Origin: a virus
Virus record (IMG/VR): IMGVR_UViG_3300047297_000079
Coordinates: 1-28,345 of that record
Length of the DNA stretch: 28,345 nucleotides
Reading direction: 5' to 3' (one strand)
Part shown: piece by piece, positions 14,894 through 22,688 of the stretch
Position numbering within the stretch: position 1 is the first letter of the stretch
Layout: each line of letters starts with the position of its first letter
Made by a program: the position numbers and the translations under genes
The notes under the pieces: generated by a model
Told to the model about the DNA's origin: nothing
The model's input: only the letters and a program-made list of their open reading frames with translations
Database searches by the model: none

Positions 14894-15829
14894 ATGGCAT
14901 TTAACGTATCAGCATTAGCTAATTACACCAACGAGCAGTCTACAGAGTTAGTACTTAAGTCTTTGTTTGGTGGCAAGACCGCAGCAGTTTTACAAGCAGC
15001 AGGTCAAGTTCAAGTAGGTGTTAAGTCTGCGGAGGCTTTGAACATCTTGACTACTTCAGTATTCCTACAAGCTGACGGTTGTGGGTACAACCCAAGTGGA
15101 ACTACTACTTTCACACAGCGTACTATCACAGTAGGTGCAATGAAAGTTGAAGAGACTATGTGTCCAAAGACTTTGGAAGCAAAGTGGATGCAAACTCAAA
15201 TCGCTCCAGGTTCTGCAACTGAACTTCCTTTTGAAGAGCAAATCGGTAGAGACAAAGCAAACAACATCGCTAAATTGATTGAGGTTGCTATGTGGCAAGG
15301 TGATACTGCTACTTCTAACACTAACCCTAATACTAACCGTTTTGACGGATTTGTAAAAATCATCGATGCTGCTTCTGCTTCAACCGTAGCAGGTAACACT
15401 TCTTCTGCTACTGCAATCACTATTGCTAACGTAGAAGATTTGATTGACAATATGTACGCAGTAGTTCCTGCTGACATTTCAGATGCTGATGACTTGGTTC
15501 TTTGGGTAGGTATTGACACTTACAAGAAGTATACTACTGCTCTTCGCAATAGCAACTTGTTTCACTACGCTGCTGAAAGCGAAGGAATGGAAATTACTAT
15601 TCCTGCAACTAACATCAAGATGATTGCTGTAGGTGGTTTGAACGGTACTAACCGTATGTACTTGGGTAAATTGAGTAACTTCTACATGGGTACTGACCTT
15701 GCAAACGAGTACGAAAACTACCAAATCTTCTACTCTCGTGATAACGATGAAGTTCGTTTCCGTGCTGCATTGAAGACAGGTGTTCAGATTGCATTCCCTG
15801 ACCAAATCGTTCAGTTCAAATTAGCTTAA
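14894..15829 (+). CDS. Major capsid protein
   Basis: This 311-residue protein has the alternating alpha/beta pattern of an HK97-fold capsid subunit: a helical N-terminus (TNEQSTELVLKSLFGGKTAAVL), a central beta core, and an end rich in beta strands (VRFRAALKTGVQIAFPDQIV) that resembles the C-termini of Bacteroidota phage capsid proteins. No long N-terminal delta domain is present, consistent with a separate scaffold gene just upstream. Codon use differs from its neighbours, with far more CGT arginine, AAC, ATC and TTC, as expected for the most highly expressed gene. The start follows the scaffold stop by 3 bases. Confidence 0.88.
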   Translation: MAFNVSALANYTNEQSTELVLKSLFGGKTAAVLQAAGQVQVGVKSAEALNILTTSVFLQADGCGYNPSGTTTFTQRTITVGAMKVEETMCPKTLEAKWMQTQIAPGSATELPFEEQIGRDKANNIAKLIEVAMWQGDTATSNTNPNTNRFDGFVKIIDAASASTVAGNTSSATAITIANVEDLIDNMYAVVPADISDADDLVLWVGIDTYKKYTTALRNSNLFHYAAESEGMEITIPATNIKMIAVGGLNGTNRMYLGKLSNFYMGTDLANEYENYQIFYSRDNDEVRFRAALKTGVQIAFPDQIVQFKLA

Positions 15830-15840
15830 TTTCATAGAAT

Positions 15841-16347
15841 ATGAGCTGCTCTCTAACTTCGGGATTCGCATTAGACTGTAAAGATTCAGTAGGAGGCGTA
15901 AAAGCCATCCACTTGATTAACTTTGCAGCAACAGGGTTTACCGTTAGTGGTGGAGAGGTTACAGCAACCACCATCGCTTCTGGCAACGTATATACTTACG
16001 ATATGCCTAAAGGTGTGGGTTCTATGACTACCACTACTAACGTATCTCAAGAAAACGGAACTGTATTTAACCAAACTGACGTAGTTGCACGTTTACGCAA
16101 ATTGGCTACCACCAAGCGTAACGAGTTGAAACTTCTCGCTCAAAACAGAGTGTTTTGTGTAGTAGAAGACAACAACTCAATCTATTGGTTAGTTGGGAAA
16201 GAGTACGGATGTGACATCACAGCGATGACGCAAGAGACAGGAACTGCAATGGGTGATAACTACGGCTACAATTTCACTTTAAGTGCGATTGAGGCTGAAG
16301 CACCTTACAAATTGCAAACTGCTGTTGTGACTGCTTTGGGTATCTAA
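15841..16347 (+). CDS. Conserved structural protein after capsid gene
   Basis: The 168-residue protein starts MSCSLTSGFALDCKDSVGG and contains SQENGTVFNQTDVVARLRKL and CVVEDNNSIYWLVGKEYG. This pattern recurs in a Bacteroidota phage protein family encoded directly after the capsid gene. It is beta-rich, with no signal peptide. A role as tail tube or neck component would fit because no other tube candidate is obvious, but this is inference. Its codon use resembles the capsid gene, suggesting high expression. A strong terminator follows 19 bases downstream. Confidence 0.7.
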   Translation: MSCSLTSGFALDCKDSVGGVKAIHLINFAATGFTVSGGEVTATTIASGNVYTYDMPKGVGSMTTTTNVSQENGTVFNQTDVVARLRKLATTKRNELKLLAQNRVFCVVEDNNSIYWLVGKEYGCDITAMTQETGTAMGDNYGYNFTLSAIEAEAPYKLQTAVVTALGI

Positions 16348-16366
16348 TATAGTTTTCTTTCATCTC

Positions 16367-16394
16367 AAAGGGGAGGCTTCGGTCTCCCTTTTTT
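16367..16394 (+). terminator. Rho-independent terminator after the capsid operon
   Basis: AGGGGAGGC, the tetraloop TTCG, and GTCTCCCTT form a 9-pair stem (two wobble pairs), extended by A-T pairs, followed by a run of six T. UUCG caps are a common stabilising loop. It would end transcription of the highly expressed head genes. Confidence 0.92.
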
Positions 16395-16429
16395 GTTTGC
16401 CAAAAATGAACTTTTGCTAATTATATAAA
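16391..16429 (+). promoter_or_regulatory. Degenerate third copy of the leader element, possible promoter
   Basis: Just after the terminator, GCCAAAAA and CTAATTATA occur in the same order as in copies A and B, with TTG at 16397-16399 18 bases before TAATTATA. The position is right for a promoter restarting transcription for the fibre genes. Confidence 0.4.
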
Positions 16430-16780
16430 ATGATAAACGTAACAAAGCAGGATAGTGTATTTTGGTATCTCACTTTAACGGAGAAAACCACGATTGCAAA
16501 TCCTACTTATTTATTCTCAATGAAGTCCAGACAAACGGATAACATTAAGAATTTCATTTTAGCAGATGTCAGCAATTACAAGCATAGATACAATAAGTTT
16601 GAATTTAGTGAGGGTGACACAGATGCAAAAACTTTAGATGTTGGTGAGCATCTTTACACTATTTATGCTCAAGCAGATCTAAACAATTTAAACCCTGCAA
16701 ATGCTGATGAGGTTGTTGAAACAGGTATTCTTAAAGTAATACCTTTACGAAACGAAGAATTATTCTACGAAATTGCCTAA
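16430..16780 (+). CDS. Hypothetical virion-associated protein, 116 residues
   Basis: The protein is soluble and predicted mostly beta (SVFWYLTLTEKT, then YLFSMKSRQT and GEHLYTIYAQ). Similar small beta proteins lie ahead of fibre genes in Bacteroidota phages. It opens the fibre block after a terminator and its end overlaps the next gene by 8 bases. No catalytic motif is seen; a structural or fibre-base role is inferred from place only. Confidence 0.65.
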   Translation: MINVTKQDSVFWYLTLTEKTTIANPTYLFSMKSRQTDNIKNFILADVSNYKHRYNKFEFSEGDTDAKTLDVGEHLYTIYAQADLNNLNPANADEVVETGILKVIPLRNEELFYEIA

Positions 16781-17000
16781 AAAACTATACACCACAGAAA
16801 GACCATTGGGTAAACCTTACGAGCCAACGCTTGATAAGGAACTTTATACTACTGAAAGAGATTTAGGCTTTGAGAGATTTACGGATTTAACCAAAGAGAT
16901 ATACGATGTTGACGCTTTAAGGGCGTATTTTTTATTGACTGAAAGCGGAGATTTTTTAGCACTTGAGCAAGGAGGCAGGATAGTTAACTATTATGGCTAA
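16773..17000 (+). CDS. Small protein with duplicated LYTTER motif
   Basis: The likely start is TTG 16773, overlapping the previous gene by 8 bases; no ATG is available nearby. The 75-residue product repeats itself: KLYTTERPLG near residues 3-12 and ELYTTERDLG near 22-31. Only two units are seen. It ends 8 bases inside the tail fibre gene. Function unknown; perhaps a fibre adaptor. Confidence 0.6.
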   Translation: MPKKLYTTERPLGKPYEPTLDKELYTTERDLGFERFTDLTKEIYDVDALRAYFLLTESGDFLALEQGGRIVNYYG

Positions 17001-17796
17001 TCAGAAAATTTCACAACTTGAACCGATAGGAACTATTGACGTAAACCAAGATAGTATTCCAATAGTTGACTATAGCCAAAACCTTACTAAAAGAACAAAC
17101 CTTGCAAATATTGGTCAAAGGGTATTAGAGGCTAATACAACCGATAATTTAACTGAAGGCAGTACTAACCTTTATTTCACAAATACAAGAGTTTACACGA
17201 AGGTTAAAGCGTCTTTAATTGCAGGATCAAACGTATCTTTTACCTATAACGACAATGCTCAAACTATTACTATTTCATCACAAGGAAATGTTCAGAGCGT
17301 TAACGGTTTAACAGGAGCAGTTGTTTTAACTACTACTAACATCTCTGAAGGCACAAATGAGTATTTTACAGCAGCAAGAGTAAGAGCAGTTTTATTGACA
17401 GGTTTGTCATTAGTTATAAATGCGGTTATTTCTGCTACTGATTCGGTGTTGGTTGCCTTTGGTAAATTACAAGCTCAAATAACTGCTAATTTAACTACTT
17501 TAAACAACCACGTTGCAGATACAAACAACCCTCACGCAGTAACAAAGTCACAAGTTGGTTTAGACAATGTTGCAAACGTAGATACAACCAACGCATCAAA
17601 TATTTCAAGTGGGACTTTATCAGATAACAGATTATCAGCAAATGTCACCCTACAAGGCAATACTTTCAACGCAGCAAGTAAATTAGTGCAGTTAGACGCA
17701 AACGCTAAACTACCTGCTTTAGACGGAAGCAATTTAACAAATCTACCAATACCTCCAAGTACAGGAGGAAATTTATACTTATTTTATAACTACTAA
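16993..17796 (+). CDS. Tail fibre-like protein
   Basis: The 267-residue protein contains fibre-type sequences: NLTEGSTNLYFTNTRV (about residues 52-67) echoed by NISEGTNEYFTAARV (about 115-129), a VQSVNGLTGAVVLT segment between them, and HVADTNNPHAVTKSQVGLDNVANVD further on. This last is a very common motif of phage fibres. The C-terminal part (NISSGTLSDNRLSANV ... LDGSNLTNLP) is typical of fibre shafts. It should form a trimeric shaft linking the baseplate to receptor-binding parts. There is no C-terminal chaperone domain. The following two genes likely provide tips. Confidence 0.8.
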   Translation: MANQKISQLEPIGTIDVNQDSIPIVDYSQNLTKRTNLANIGQRVLEANTTDNLTEGSTNLYFTNTRVYTKVKASLIAGSNVSFTYNDNAQTITISSQGNVQSVNGLTGAVVLTTTNISEGTNEYFTAARVRAVLLTGLSLVINAVISATDSVLVAFGKLQAQITANLTTLNNHVADTNNPHAVTKSQVGLDNVANVDTTNASNISSGTLSDNRLSANVTLQGNTFNAASKLVQLDANAKLPALDGSNLTNLPIPPSTGGNLYLFYNY

Positions 17797-17798
17797 AA

Positions 17799-18203
17799 AT
17801 GGCAGCAAATACAAGTCCAATTTTCGCATTAACACCAGAGGCAAAGTTTGTCACGGTTACGGCTGCGACTACTGATAGAACAGGAGCAACTACAACCAAC
17901 CTTGCAGAGTTACTAACGGCTGCAACTGATGGCACAAAAATTACTCAAATAGGAGCAAAGGTTGCAGGTACTAACGTAGCTACAAGCGTCTTGATTTTCA
18001 TAACTAATACTAGCGGGACGAGTCCAAAGTTATTTGATGAAATTGCTTTACCTATGGTTACTGCATCAACTACAACAACATCCCAAAGACAAGTAACTGC
18101 ATACTCTGACTTACAACTAAAAAGCGGTCAAAAGGTTTTAGTAGGAATTACGGTCGCAATAACTGACGGAGTTAACATATTTGCAATAAAAGGAGATTAT
18201 TAA
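17799..18203 (+). CDS. Putative virion surface protein, beta-rich
   Basis: The 134-residue protein is rich in Thr, Ala, Val and Ser with predicted strands throughout (KFVTVTAATTDRTGATTTN, VLIFITNTSGTSPKLFDEI, GQKVLVGITVAITDGVNIFAI). This composition is that of small beta-sandwich virion proteins encoded among tail-fibre genes. It follows the fibre gene by 2 bases and its stop overlaps the next ATG by 1 base. Whether it decorates head or fibre is unknown. Confidence 0.6.
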   Translation: MAANTSPIFALTPEAKFVTVTAATTDRTGATTTNLAELLTAATDGTKITQIGAKVAGTNVATSVLIFITNTSGTSPKLFDEIALPMVTASTTTTSQRQVTAYSDLQLKSGQKVLVGITVAITDGVNIFAIKGDY

Positions 18204-19108
18204 TGCCTGATTTCGGGATTTTTAGAGGTTTTGGAAGTAAGTTATTCAGCGACAAGTTGTATGCTGGACAATTTCCAACGCAGTTGGGGACTATTGGAAG
18301 TATAAATTTTACGCCATTTTTATTGGATTTATACCCATCCGCTGCGGCTGCTTATTCATTAAGAAAATTAGAAACATCATATACGGGTTCTGCTATTCGT
18401 GTTCGTATAGATACAACGGGGCAGCCTGAATATAACATAGGGTTTGTCAATAATGAATTAGACGTTGCAACGCTTCAGGGATATTGTACAGGACATTTAA
18501 ATGCTTTTGTTACAACTTGGTATGACCAATCGGGTAACGGAAGAAATGCTACACAAAGTACCGCAGCAAATCAGCCGCAAATTGTTGATAGCGGAAGTGT
18601 TATTTTAGAAAATACAAAACCGACTATTAGTTGGTTATTTGGGCTTTCTGGTCTTGATTTTACAACATTTAGTGCATCATCTGTGACTATGTTTATGGTG
18701 ATTAAGGCAAAAAATGACCCTCCTTTAACTCAACAAGATTCAGGATTCGTAACATTTGGTACATCTGCATCATTGAATCATTATCCATTTATTGATTCTA
18801 ATATTTATGAAGGTTCTTTTTCAACTGTAAGACATACAATTGGAAACCCTACTACATCATTAGCACAATTAAATCTTTATAATGTTTTATCAAAAAGTGG
18901 TAACTATACATCGTACTTAAATGGAACGCAAATTTTCAATACATCCACAAATGCTGTTGGAATAAATTCCAACCCAAAAATTGGTTCAAAATCAGCAACT
19001 GCTGGAATGAATTCATTTTTAAGCGAATTAATAATTTATCCATCTGATGAATCTTCCAATAGGACAGGAATACAAATAAATATAAATTCCTATTATGCAC
19101 TATATTAA
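18203..19108 (+). CDS. Receptor-binding/tailspike-like protein with arabinofuranosidase-B-like lectin fold
   Basis: Residues 45-130 (AAYSLRKLETSYTGSAIRVR, then FVTTWYDQSGNGRNATQS at 102-119, and AANQPQIVDSG) match the characteristic start of the alpha-L-arabinofuranosidase B catalytic domain family, a concanavalin A-like jelly roll. The rest has strand-rich spacing consistent with a LamG/ConA-type sandwich (GFVTFGTSA, SYLNGTQIF, FLSELIIYPSDESS). The N-terminus (MPDFGIFRGFGSKL) would attach it to the virion. The protein probably binds, and perhaps cleaves, an arabinose-containing or other surface polysaccharide. Catalytic residues cannot be assigned by eye, so it may bind only. Confidence 0.75.
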   Translation: MPDFGIFRGFGSKLFSDKLYAGQFPTQLGTIGSINFTPFLLDLYPSAAAAYSLRKLETSYTGSAIRVRIDTTGQPEYNIGFVNNELDVATLQGYCTGHLNAFVTTWYDQSGNGRNATQSTAANQPQIVDSGSVILENTKPTISWLFGLSGLDFTTFSASSVTMFMVIKAKNDPPLTQQDSGFVTFGTSASLNHYPFIDSNIYEGSFSTVRHTIGNPTTSLAQLNLYNVLSKSGNYTSYLNGTQIFNTSTNAVGINSNPKIGSKSATAGMNSFLSELIIYPSDESSNRTGIQININSYYALY

Positions 19109-19346
19109 CGGCTATCAATATTTAACAAAACAAGACGCAATCGCAGCCCGTGAGGCGTGTAATGCTTACTACGGCATCCCTGTTTCGCCCGAGGATGTAA
19201 CTCAGAACTGGGTTGACTATCAGTTTGCAGAATTGAACACACCACAATTTTGGTACATATTATTTGACGAATCATTGCTGCCAATATTAGGCGAACCGAT
19301 TGAATTTGAAGTAACACAACCACCTTTCCCAAATGAAACTAACTGA
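19095..19346 (+). CDS. Hypothetical small protein of the fibre cluster
   Basis: The 83-residue soluble protein overlaps the end of the lectin-fold gene by 14 bases and contains FWYILFDESLLPILGEPIEF. Similar segments occur in small proteins encoded just after fibre genes in Bacteroidota phages. A fibre-associated or chaperone role is possible, but nothing diagnostic is visible. Confidence 0.6.
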   Translation: MHYINGYQYLTKQDAIAAREACNAYYGIPVSPEDVTQNWVDYQFAELNTPQFWYILFDESLLPILGEPIEFEVTQPPFPNETN

Positions 19347-19351
19347 TACAA

Positions 19352-19609
19352 ATGAAATTTCCAATAACTTTTCAAGAATTTAAATCAGACCCAAGTAAAG
19401 CAATTATGTTTCTTTTGCTTATCGTGGTCAGCGTGTTATATATCCGCACCGAAAACCAAGCCCACGACATCAACGATAGATGTGAAAAAAGACTTTTTGA
19501 GTGCGAGGCAAAATTGGAAAAGTTATCACGTCAACTAAAAACACAAGATTCATTGTGTTCAGCGTTAATTACGGAAATAACCCTTTACAAAAAACTCGGT
19601 AAAATATGA
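19352..19609 (+). CDS. Single-pass membrane protein with coiled coil (i-spanin-like candidate)
   Basis: Residues 1-17 are soluble, 18-31 (AIMFLLLIVVSVLY) form one membrane helix, and 32-85 are charged and coiled-coil-like (CEKRLFECEAKLEKLSRQL). This N-in, C-out layout is that of inner-membrane spanins such as Rz. Its stop overlaps the next gene by ATGA. It is somewhat short, and the endolysin gene is 5 kb away, so the lysis role is only a candidate. Confidence 0.55.
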   Translation: MKFPITFQEFKSDPSKAIMFLLLIVVSVLYIRTENQAHDINDRCEKRLFECEAKLEKLSRQLKTQDSLCSALITEITLYKKLGKI

Positions 19610-19806
19610 AATTTTTAGCAGCGTTGGGGCTACTGGTAATTATTTTAGCCTTAACAACAAGACCAACTATCGAAGAAAAAGTGGAAGAGCAGATACACGA
19701 AAGCCAAGAGATGCACGATAGTGCTATGCAAGTTTTGGTTGAGATTCACGAGGCTAACGACTCACTTTTAATAGAAAAGTACTTTGGCGAAGGTTCAGCA
19801 AAATAA
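19606..19806 (+). CDS. Small membrane-anchored protein
   Basis: A hydrophobic N-terminal segment (FLAALGLLVIILALTT, residues 3-18) is followed by an acidic helical tail (EEKVEEQIHESQEMHDSAM). It could be a signal anchor or a secreted protein. There is no Cys lipobox, which argues against a classic Rz1-type lipoprotein. It is coupled to the previous membrane protein by a 4-base overlap, so the two may act together at the envelope. Confidence 0.55.
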   Translation: MKFLAALGLLVIILALTTRPTIEEKVEEQIHESQEMHDSAMQVLVEIHEANDSLLIEKYFGEGSAK

Positions 19807-19891
19807 TGATAAAAGTAAGCCTAAAGTAAAATTAGGCAGACATAAAAAACATAAAAACAAGCACGAATCATTTAATCATATAAAGGACTAG
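19784..19891 (+). CDS. Tiny Lys/His-rich basic peptide, 35 residues
   Basis: The frame from TTG 19784 to the TAG at 19889-19891 encodes a strongly basic peptide (KPKVKLGRHKKHKNKHESFN). It fills the space before the portal gene, 4 bases upstream of that ATG, and overlaps the preceding gene by 23 bases. Short Lys/Arg-rich peptides encoded beside portal genes occur in Bacteroidota phages. The TTG start is the only canonical one in the frame. A nucleic-acid-binding role is inferred from charge. Confidence 0.45.
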   Translation: MAKVQQNNDKSKPKVKLGRHKKHKNKHESFNHIKD

Positions 19892-19895
19892 GAAA

Positions 19896-21650
19896 ATGAC
19901 TGAATTTTTAAGAATAAACTTTGCTGAAAGTAAAATCCCTTTATTCAAGGAGAATAAGGCAAAGAACTATATAACCTACGGAGCAGACAATCGCTACCCA
20001 AATATGCTTATTGACTTGTTCAATAGCTCACCAAAACACGGTGCTATCGTAACACAAAAGGCAGCGTACATAGCAGGGGACAAGACAGAGGTAGTAGCAA
20101 ACAACACAGAGCAACTAACTATAGCCAATGATAGACTTGCTTCCATTAACGCTTACGAGTCATTTGATGACGTTAAATCTAAAATCGCAGCGGACCTTGA
20201 ACTTTTTGACGGCTTCGCTTTGGAAGTTATTTGGAATAAGGCGAAAACCTCCGTAGCTGAAATATATCACTTGCCTTTTCAAAATGTTCGTCACTCACTT
20301 GACGGTCACTATTGGTACGCTGAAGATTGGAGCGATAGAAAAGTAGAGCCTATTTATTACTATTGTTGGAATCCATTGACTAGAGAAAATAAGCAACTTT
20401 ATTACTTTAAACTATACAAAGCAGGTCAAGGCGAATATCCTACTGCACCGTATCAGTCTGCTCTTAAATATATAGAGATTGACACGGAGATAGCAAACTT
20501 CCATTTAAACTCAATTAAGAGTGGTTTCTCTGCACAAACCTTACTTCAGTTATTCAAAGGCATTCCAACTCCTGAAGAAGCTCGTCAAACGATGAGACGC
20601 TTTAAGGAGAATTTTAGCGGAACGGATAATGCTGGTTCAATCATCATTCAGTTTAATGATCCAAACGAAACTCCGTCAATCGTCAACAACCTAACACCAT
20701 CCGACTTTGATAAGCAGTTTGACATACTAAATCAGACGGTGCAGCAAGAGATTTTAATGGCTCATAGAGTAACTTCTCCGATGTTATTTGGAATCAAGAC
20801 AGAAGGTCAGTTGGGCGGCAGAAGTGAAATCATTGAAGCTTATGAGGCTTTTCAAACGTCTTACATTGAGCCAAGACAAAATCAAATGGATAGAGCGTTA
20901 ACTTCTATCTTTAAATACATTACTCCTGTTAAACTCATAACCAAGAATAAACCTCCTATTGGACTTGACTACGTTCTTTTATTTGAAAAGGGCATTATCA
21001 CTCAAGCAGAGGCAAGAAAAGAAATGGGAATGACCGAGACCGTACAATTCTCAAAACAGAGTTGCTCTTGTGAAAACCCTTTTAATTGGGATGATGACAG
21101 AGATTTAGAAGTATTTTCAAAATATGGCGAATCTGCTGAAATGTTTGAGTCAGTACCAATGCAGTTCGCATCTGCTCTTGAGTTGATTATTTTGCAATTC
21201 TTACAAGGTAATAACCAACTTACTTTACAAGACCTTGCTAACAACATTAAAGAGGATCCTGCGTTAATCACTGAAGCGGTTGATAGAATGATTAATGACG
21301 GAAGAATAGTTCCTAACGATGCTGTTTTAAATATATCAGAAGAAGGTAGAACAGATTTGAGAAGGTCAGGACTTGACACGGAGTTGGTTGTGCGTTACAC
21401 ATACGAGAAAGCACCTGGTATCAGCGGTGGCGATGTTATCCCAACTTCAAGAGATTTTTGCAGAAGGCTAATCGCTTTAAATCGTGTATACTCAAGAGAA
21501 GACATTGACCAAATCTCAACTATTGTAGGTTATGACGCTTGGAAAAGAAGAGGAGGTTGGATGACCGTTAAAGGCTCTTCTCCTGCTGTTCACGTTCCTT
21601 ATTGCAGACATATTTGGAAATCACAACTATTAAGAAGAAAAAATGGCTAA
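19896..21650 (+). CDS. Portal protein with extra C-terminal domains
   Basis: The 584-residue protein begins like Bacteroidota phage portals (LFKENKAKNYITYGADNRYPNMLIDLFNSS, split around residue 26; KHGAIVTQKAAYIAGD) and keeps the portal pattern of a long helical core (HRVTSPMLFGIKTEGQLGGRSEI). About residues 430-485 form a winged-helix-like region (NNQLTLQDLANNIKEDP, then MINDGRIVP). Residues 512-584 (TSRDFCRRLIALNRVYSREDI ... PYCRHIWKSQLLRR, with C and H) match a C-terminal motif often found at the end of phage Mu F-like head-morphogenesis proteins. It would form the dodecameric DNA gateway. The terminase is 13 kb upstream, an unusual distance. Confidence 0.85.
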   Translation: MTEFLRINFAESKIPLFKENKAKNYITYGADNRYPNMLIDLFNSSPKHGAIVTQKAAYIAGDKTEVVANNTEQLTIANDRLASINAYESFDDVKSKIAADLELFDGFALEVIWNKAKTSVAEIYHLPFQNVRHSLDGHYWYAEDWSDRKVEPIYYYCWNPLTRENKQLYYFKLYKAGQGEYPTAPYQSALKYIEIDTEIANFHLNSIKSGFSAQTLLQLFKGIPTPEEARQTMRRFKENFSGTDNAGSIIIQFNDPNETPSIVNNLTPSDFDKQFDILNQTVQQEILMAHRVTSPMLFGIKTEGQLGGRSEIIEAYEAFQTSYIEPRQNQMDRALTSIFKYITPVKLITKNKPPIGLDYVLLFEKGIITQAEARKEMGMTETVQFSKQSCSCENPFNWDDDRDLEVFSKYGESAEMFESVPMQFASALELIILQFLQGNNQLTLQDLANNIKEDPALITEAVDRMINDGRIVPNDAVLNISEEGRTDLRRSGLDTELVVRYTYEKAPGISGGDVIPTSRDFCRRLIALNRVYSREDIDQISTIVGYDAWKRRGGWMTVKGSSPAVHVPYCRHIWKSQLLRRKNG

Positions 21651-22212
21651 TTTTGTTTACTTTATATCCGTTTCCTTTTTAAAGGACAATACACCAATCA
21701 ACGAAAATCTTGATGATAAACTTCTTAAGTCTGCTATCAAAGAGGCTCAAGAGGTTTATGTAAGAGATGTCATCGGCTCTGGCATTTACAATGAGTTGCA
21801 AGACCAAGCATTTAACGGAACTTTGACGGCTGATAACACAACGCTTTTAGACTCTTATATAGCACCTTGTCTAAAATACTACACATTGGTAGAGTCAATG
21901 CTTCCAATGACTTTTAAATTCTTAAATAAAAGCGTATCTTCGAGGACAGCAGACAATGCTAATCCAATCACACCAAGTGAATTGACTCTAATCGAACAGA
22001 GATATAGAGACAAGGCGGAATACTACGCAGAACGCTTAAGAGATTATCTCAAGGAAAATCCGACTCTTTATCCGTTGTACTTAAATCCAGGTAGTGGATT
22101 TGATGTTATCCATCCAAGTAACACGGCTTTCTTTGGAGGTATGTACTTACCAGGTACAGAAGATGAATGCTTTAAAAATTATGACTTCCCTCATGATTAC
22201 AGAAAAAAATAA
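21643..22212 (+). CDS. Head-tail connector/adaptor-like protein
   Basis: The 189-residue protein is helical (DDKLLKSAIKEAQEVYVRDV ... LKYYTLVESMLPMTFKF ... QRYRDKAEYYAERLRDYL) and ends with an extended, aromatic-rich tail. This helical bundle plus the place straight after the portal (8-base overlap) fits the gp6/gp15-like adaptor proteins that attach the neck to the portal. Similar proteins are found after the portal in Bacteroidota phages. Call by order and fold pattern. Confidence 0.65.
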   Translation: MANFVYFISVSFLKDNTPINENLDDKLLKSAIKEAQEVYVRDVIGSGIYNELQDQAFNGTLTADNTTLLDSYIAPCLKYYTLVESMLPMTFKFLNKSVSSRTADNANPITPSELTLIEQRYRDKAEYYAERLRDYLKENPTLYPLYLNPGSGFDVIHPSNTAFFGGMYLPGTEDECFKNYDFPHDYRKK

Positions 22213-22254
22213 ATGGCGGTTAAAAAACGAAAAGAAACTAATCAAGCTTTATGA
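22213..22254 (+). CDS. Possible 13-residue basic micro-gene
   Basis: ATG 22213 follows directly on the stop of the connector gene and the TGA at 22252-22254 overlaps the next ATG (22251). The peptide is MAVKKRKETNQAL. Perfect end-to-end coupling on both sides suggests translation, perhaps as a coupling leader; at 13 residues it may have no protein role. Chance is a real alternative. Confidence 0.25.
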   Translation: MAVKKRKETNQAL

Positions 22255-22688
22255 CATTAAACCAAATAATAACACACATTCAGACTCAAGCGGAAAGCCA
22301 CAAAATGGTGGGCAAGTTCGCAGTAGGAGCTGAATTTGACTTTGCTGTTGAAGAGGTTAAATACTACCCTTTAGTTTGGTTAGTGCCTAACGGCTTTACT
22401 TTTAACACAGAAGCAAGATTGGTTAGTTACAACTTTGCGATGCTTGTCATGGACAGGCAGTTTGAAAGTGGCTCTAACACCATTGAGGTGCTTTCTGACA
22501 CGGCAGGAATTATTTTAGATATTGTTACTTTAATTAAACGAAATGTTACGGATACAGACTTCGAGATTGTCGTTAGTGCAACGGCTGAACCTTTCTTTGA
22601 TAGCAAACTGGACGTTGTTGCTGGCCATGGTATTGATTTTGTGGTTAACACACCCTTCCTCGAAAGCTACTGCGACATCCCAACCTGA
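22251..22688 (+). CDS. Neck/tail-completion-like structural protein
   Basis: The 145-residue protein has an N-terminal helix (LNQIITHIQTQAESHKM) followed by strands (YPLVWLVPNGFTFN, LVSYNFAMLVMD, SNTIEVLSDTAGIILDIVTL). This pattern resembles tail terminator or minor neck proteins (gpU-like fold). Position after portal and connector supports that. No motif proves it. Its last 60 bases overlap a second, likely real frame encoding a membrane-anchored protein. Confidence 0.6.
   Translation: MTLNQIITHIQTQAESHKMVGKFAVGAEFDFAVEEVKYYPLVWLVPNGFTFNTEARLVSYNFAMLVMDRQFESGSNTIEVLSDTAGIILDIVTLIKRNVTDTDFEIVVSATAEPFFDSKLDVVAGHGIDFVVNTPFLESYCDIPT

Noticed and set aside
14518-15805. Several minus-strand open frames (100-115 codons) opposite the scaffold and capsid genes
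   Set aside because: They lie fully inside strong + strand genes, have low-complexity Ser/Thr composition and no start context.
22094-22333. A 79-codon + strand frame spanning the connector and neck genes
   Set aside because: It overlaps two better genes in another frame and its peptide is not protein-like.
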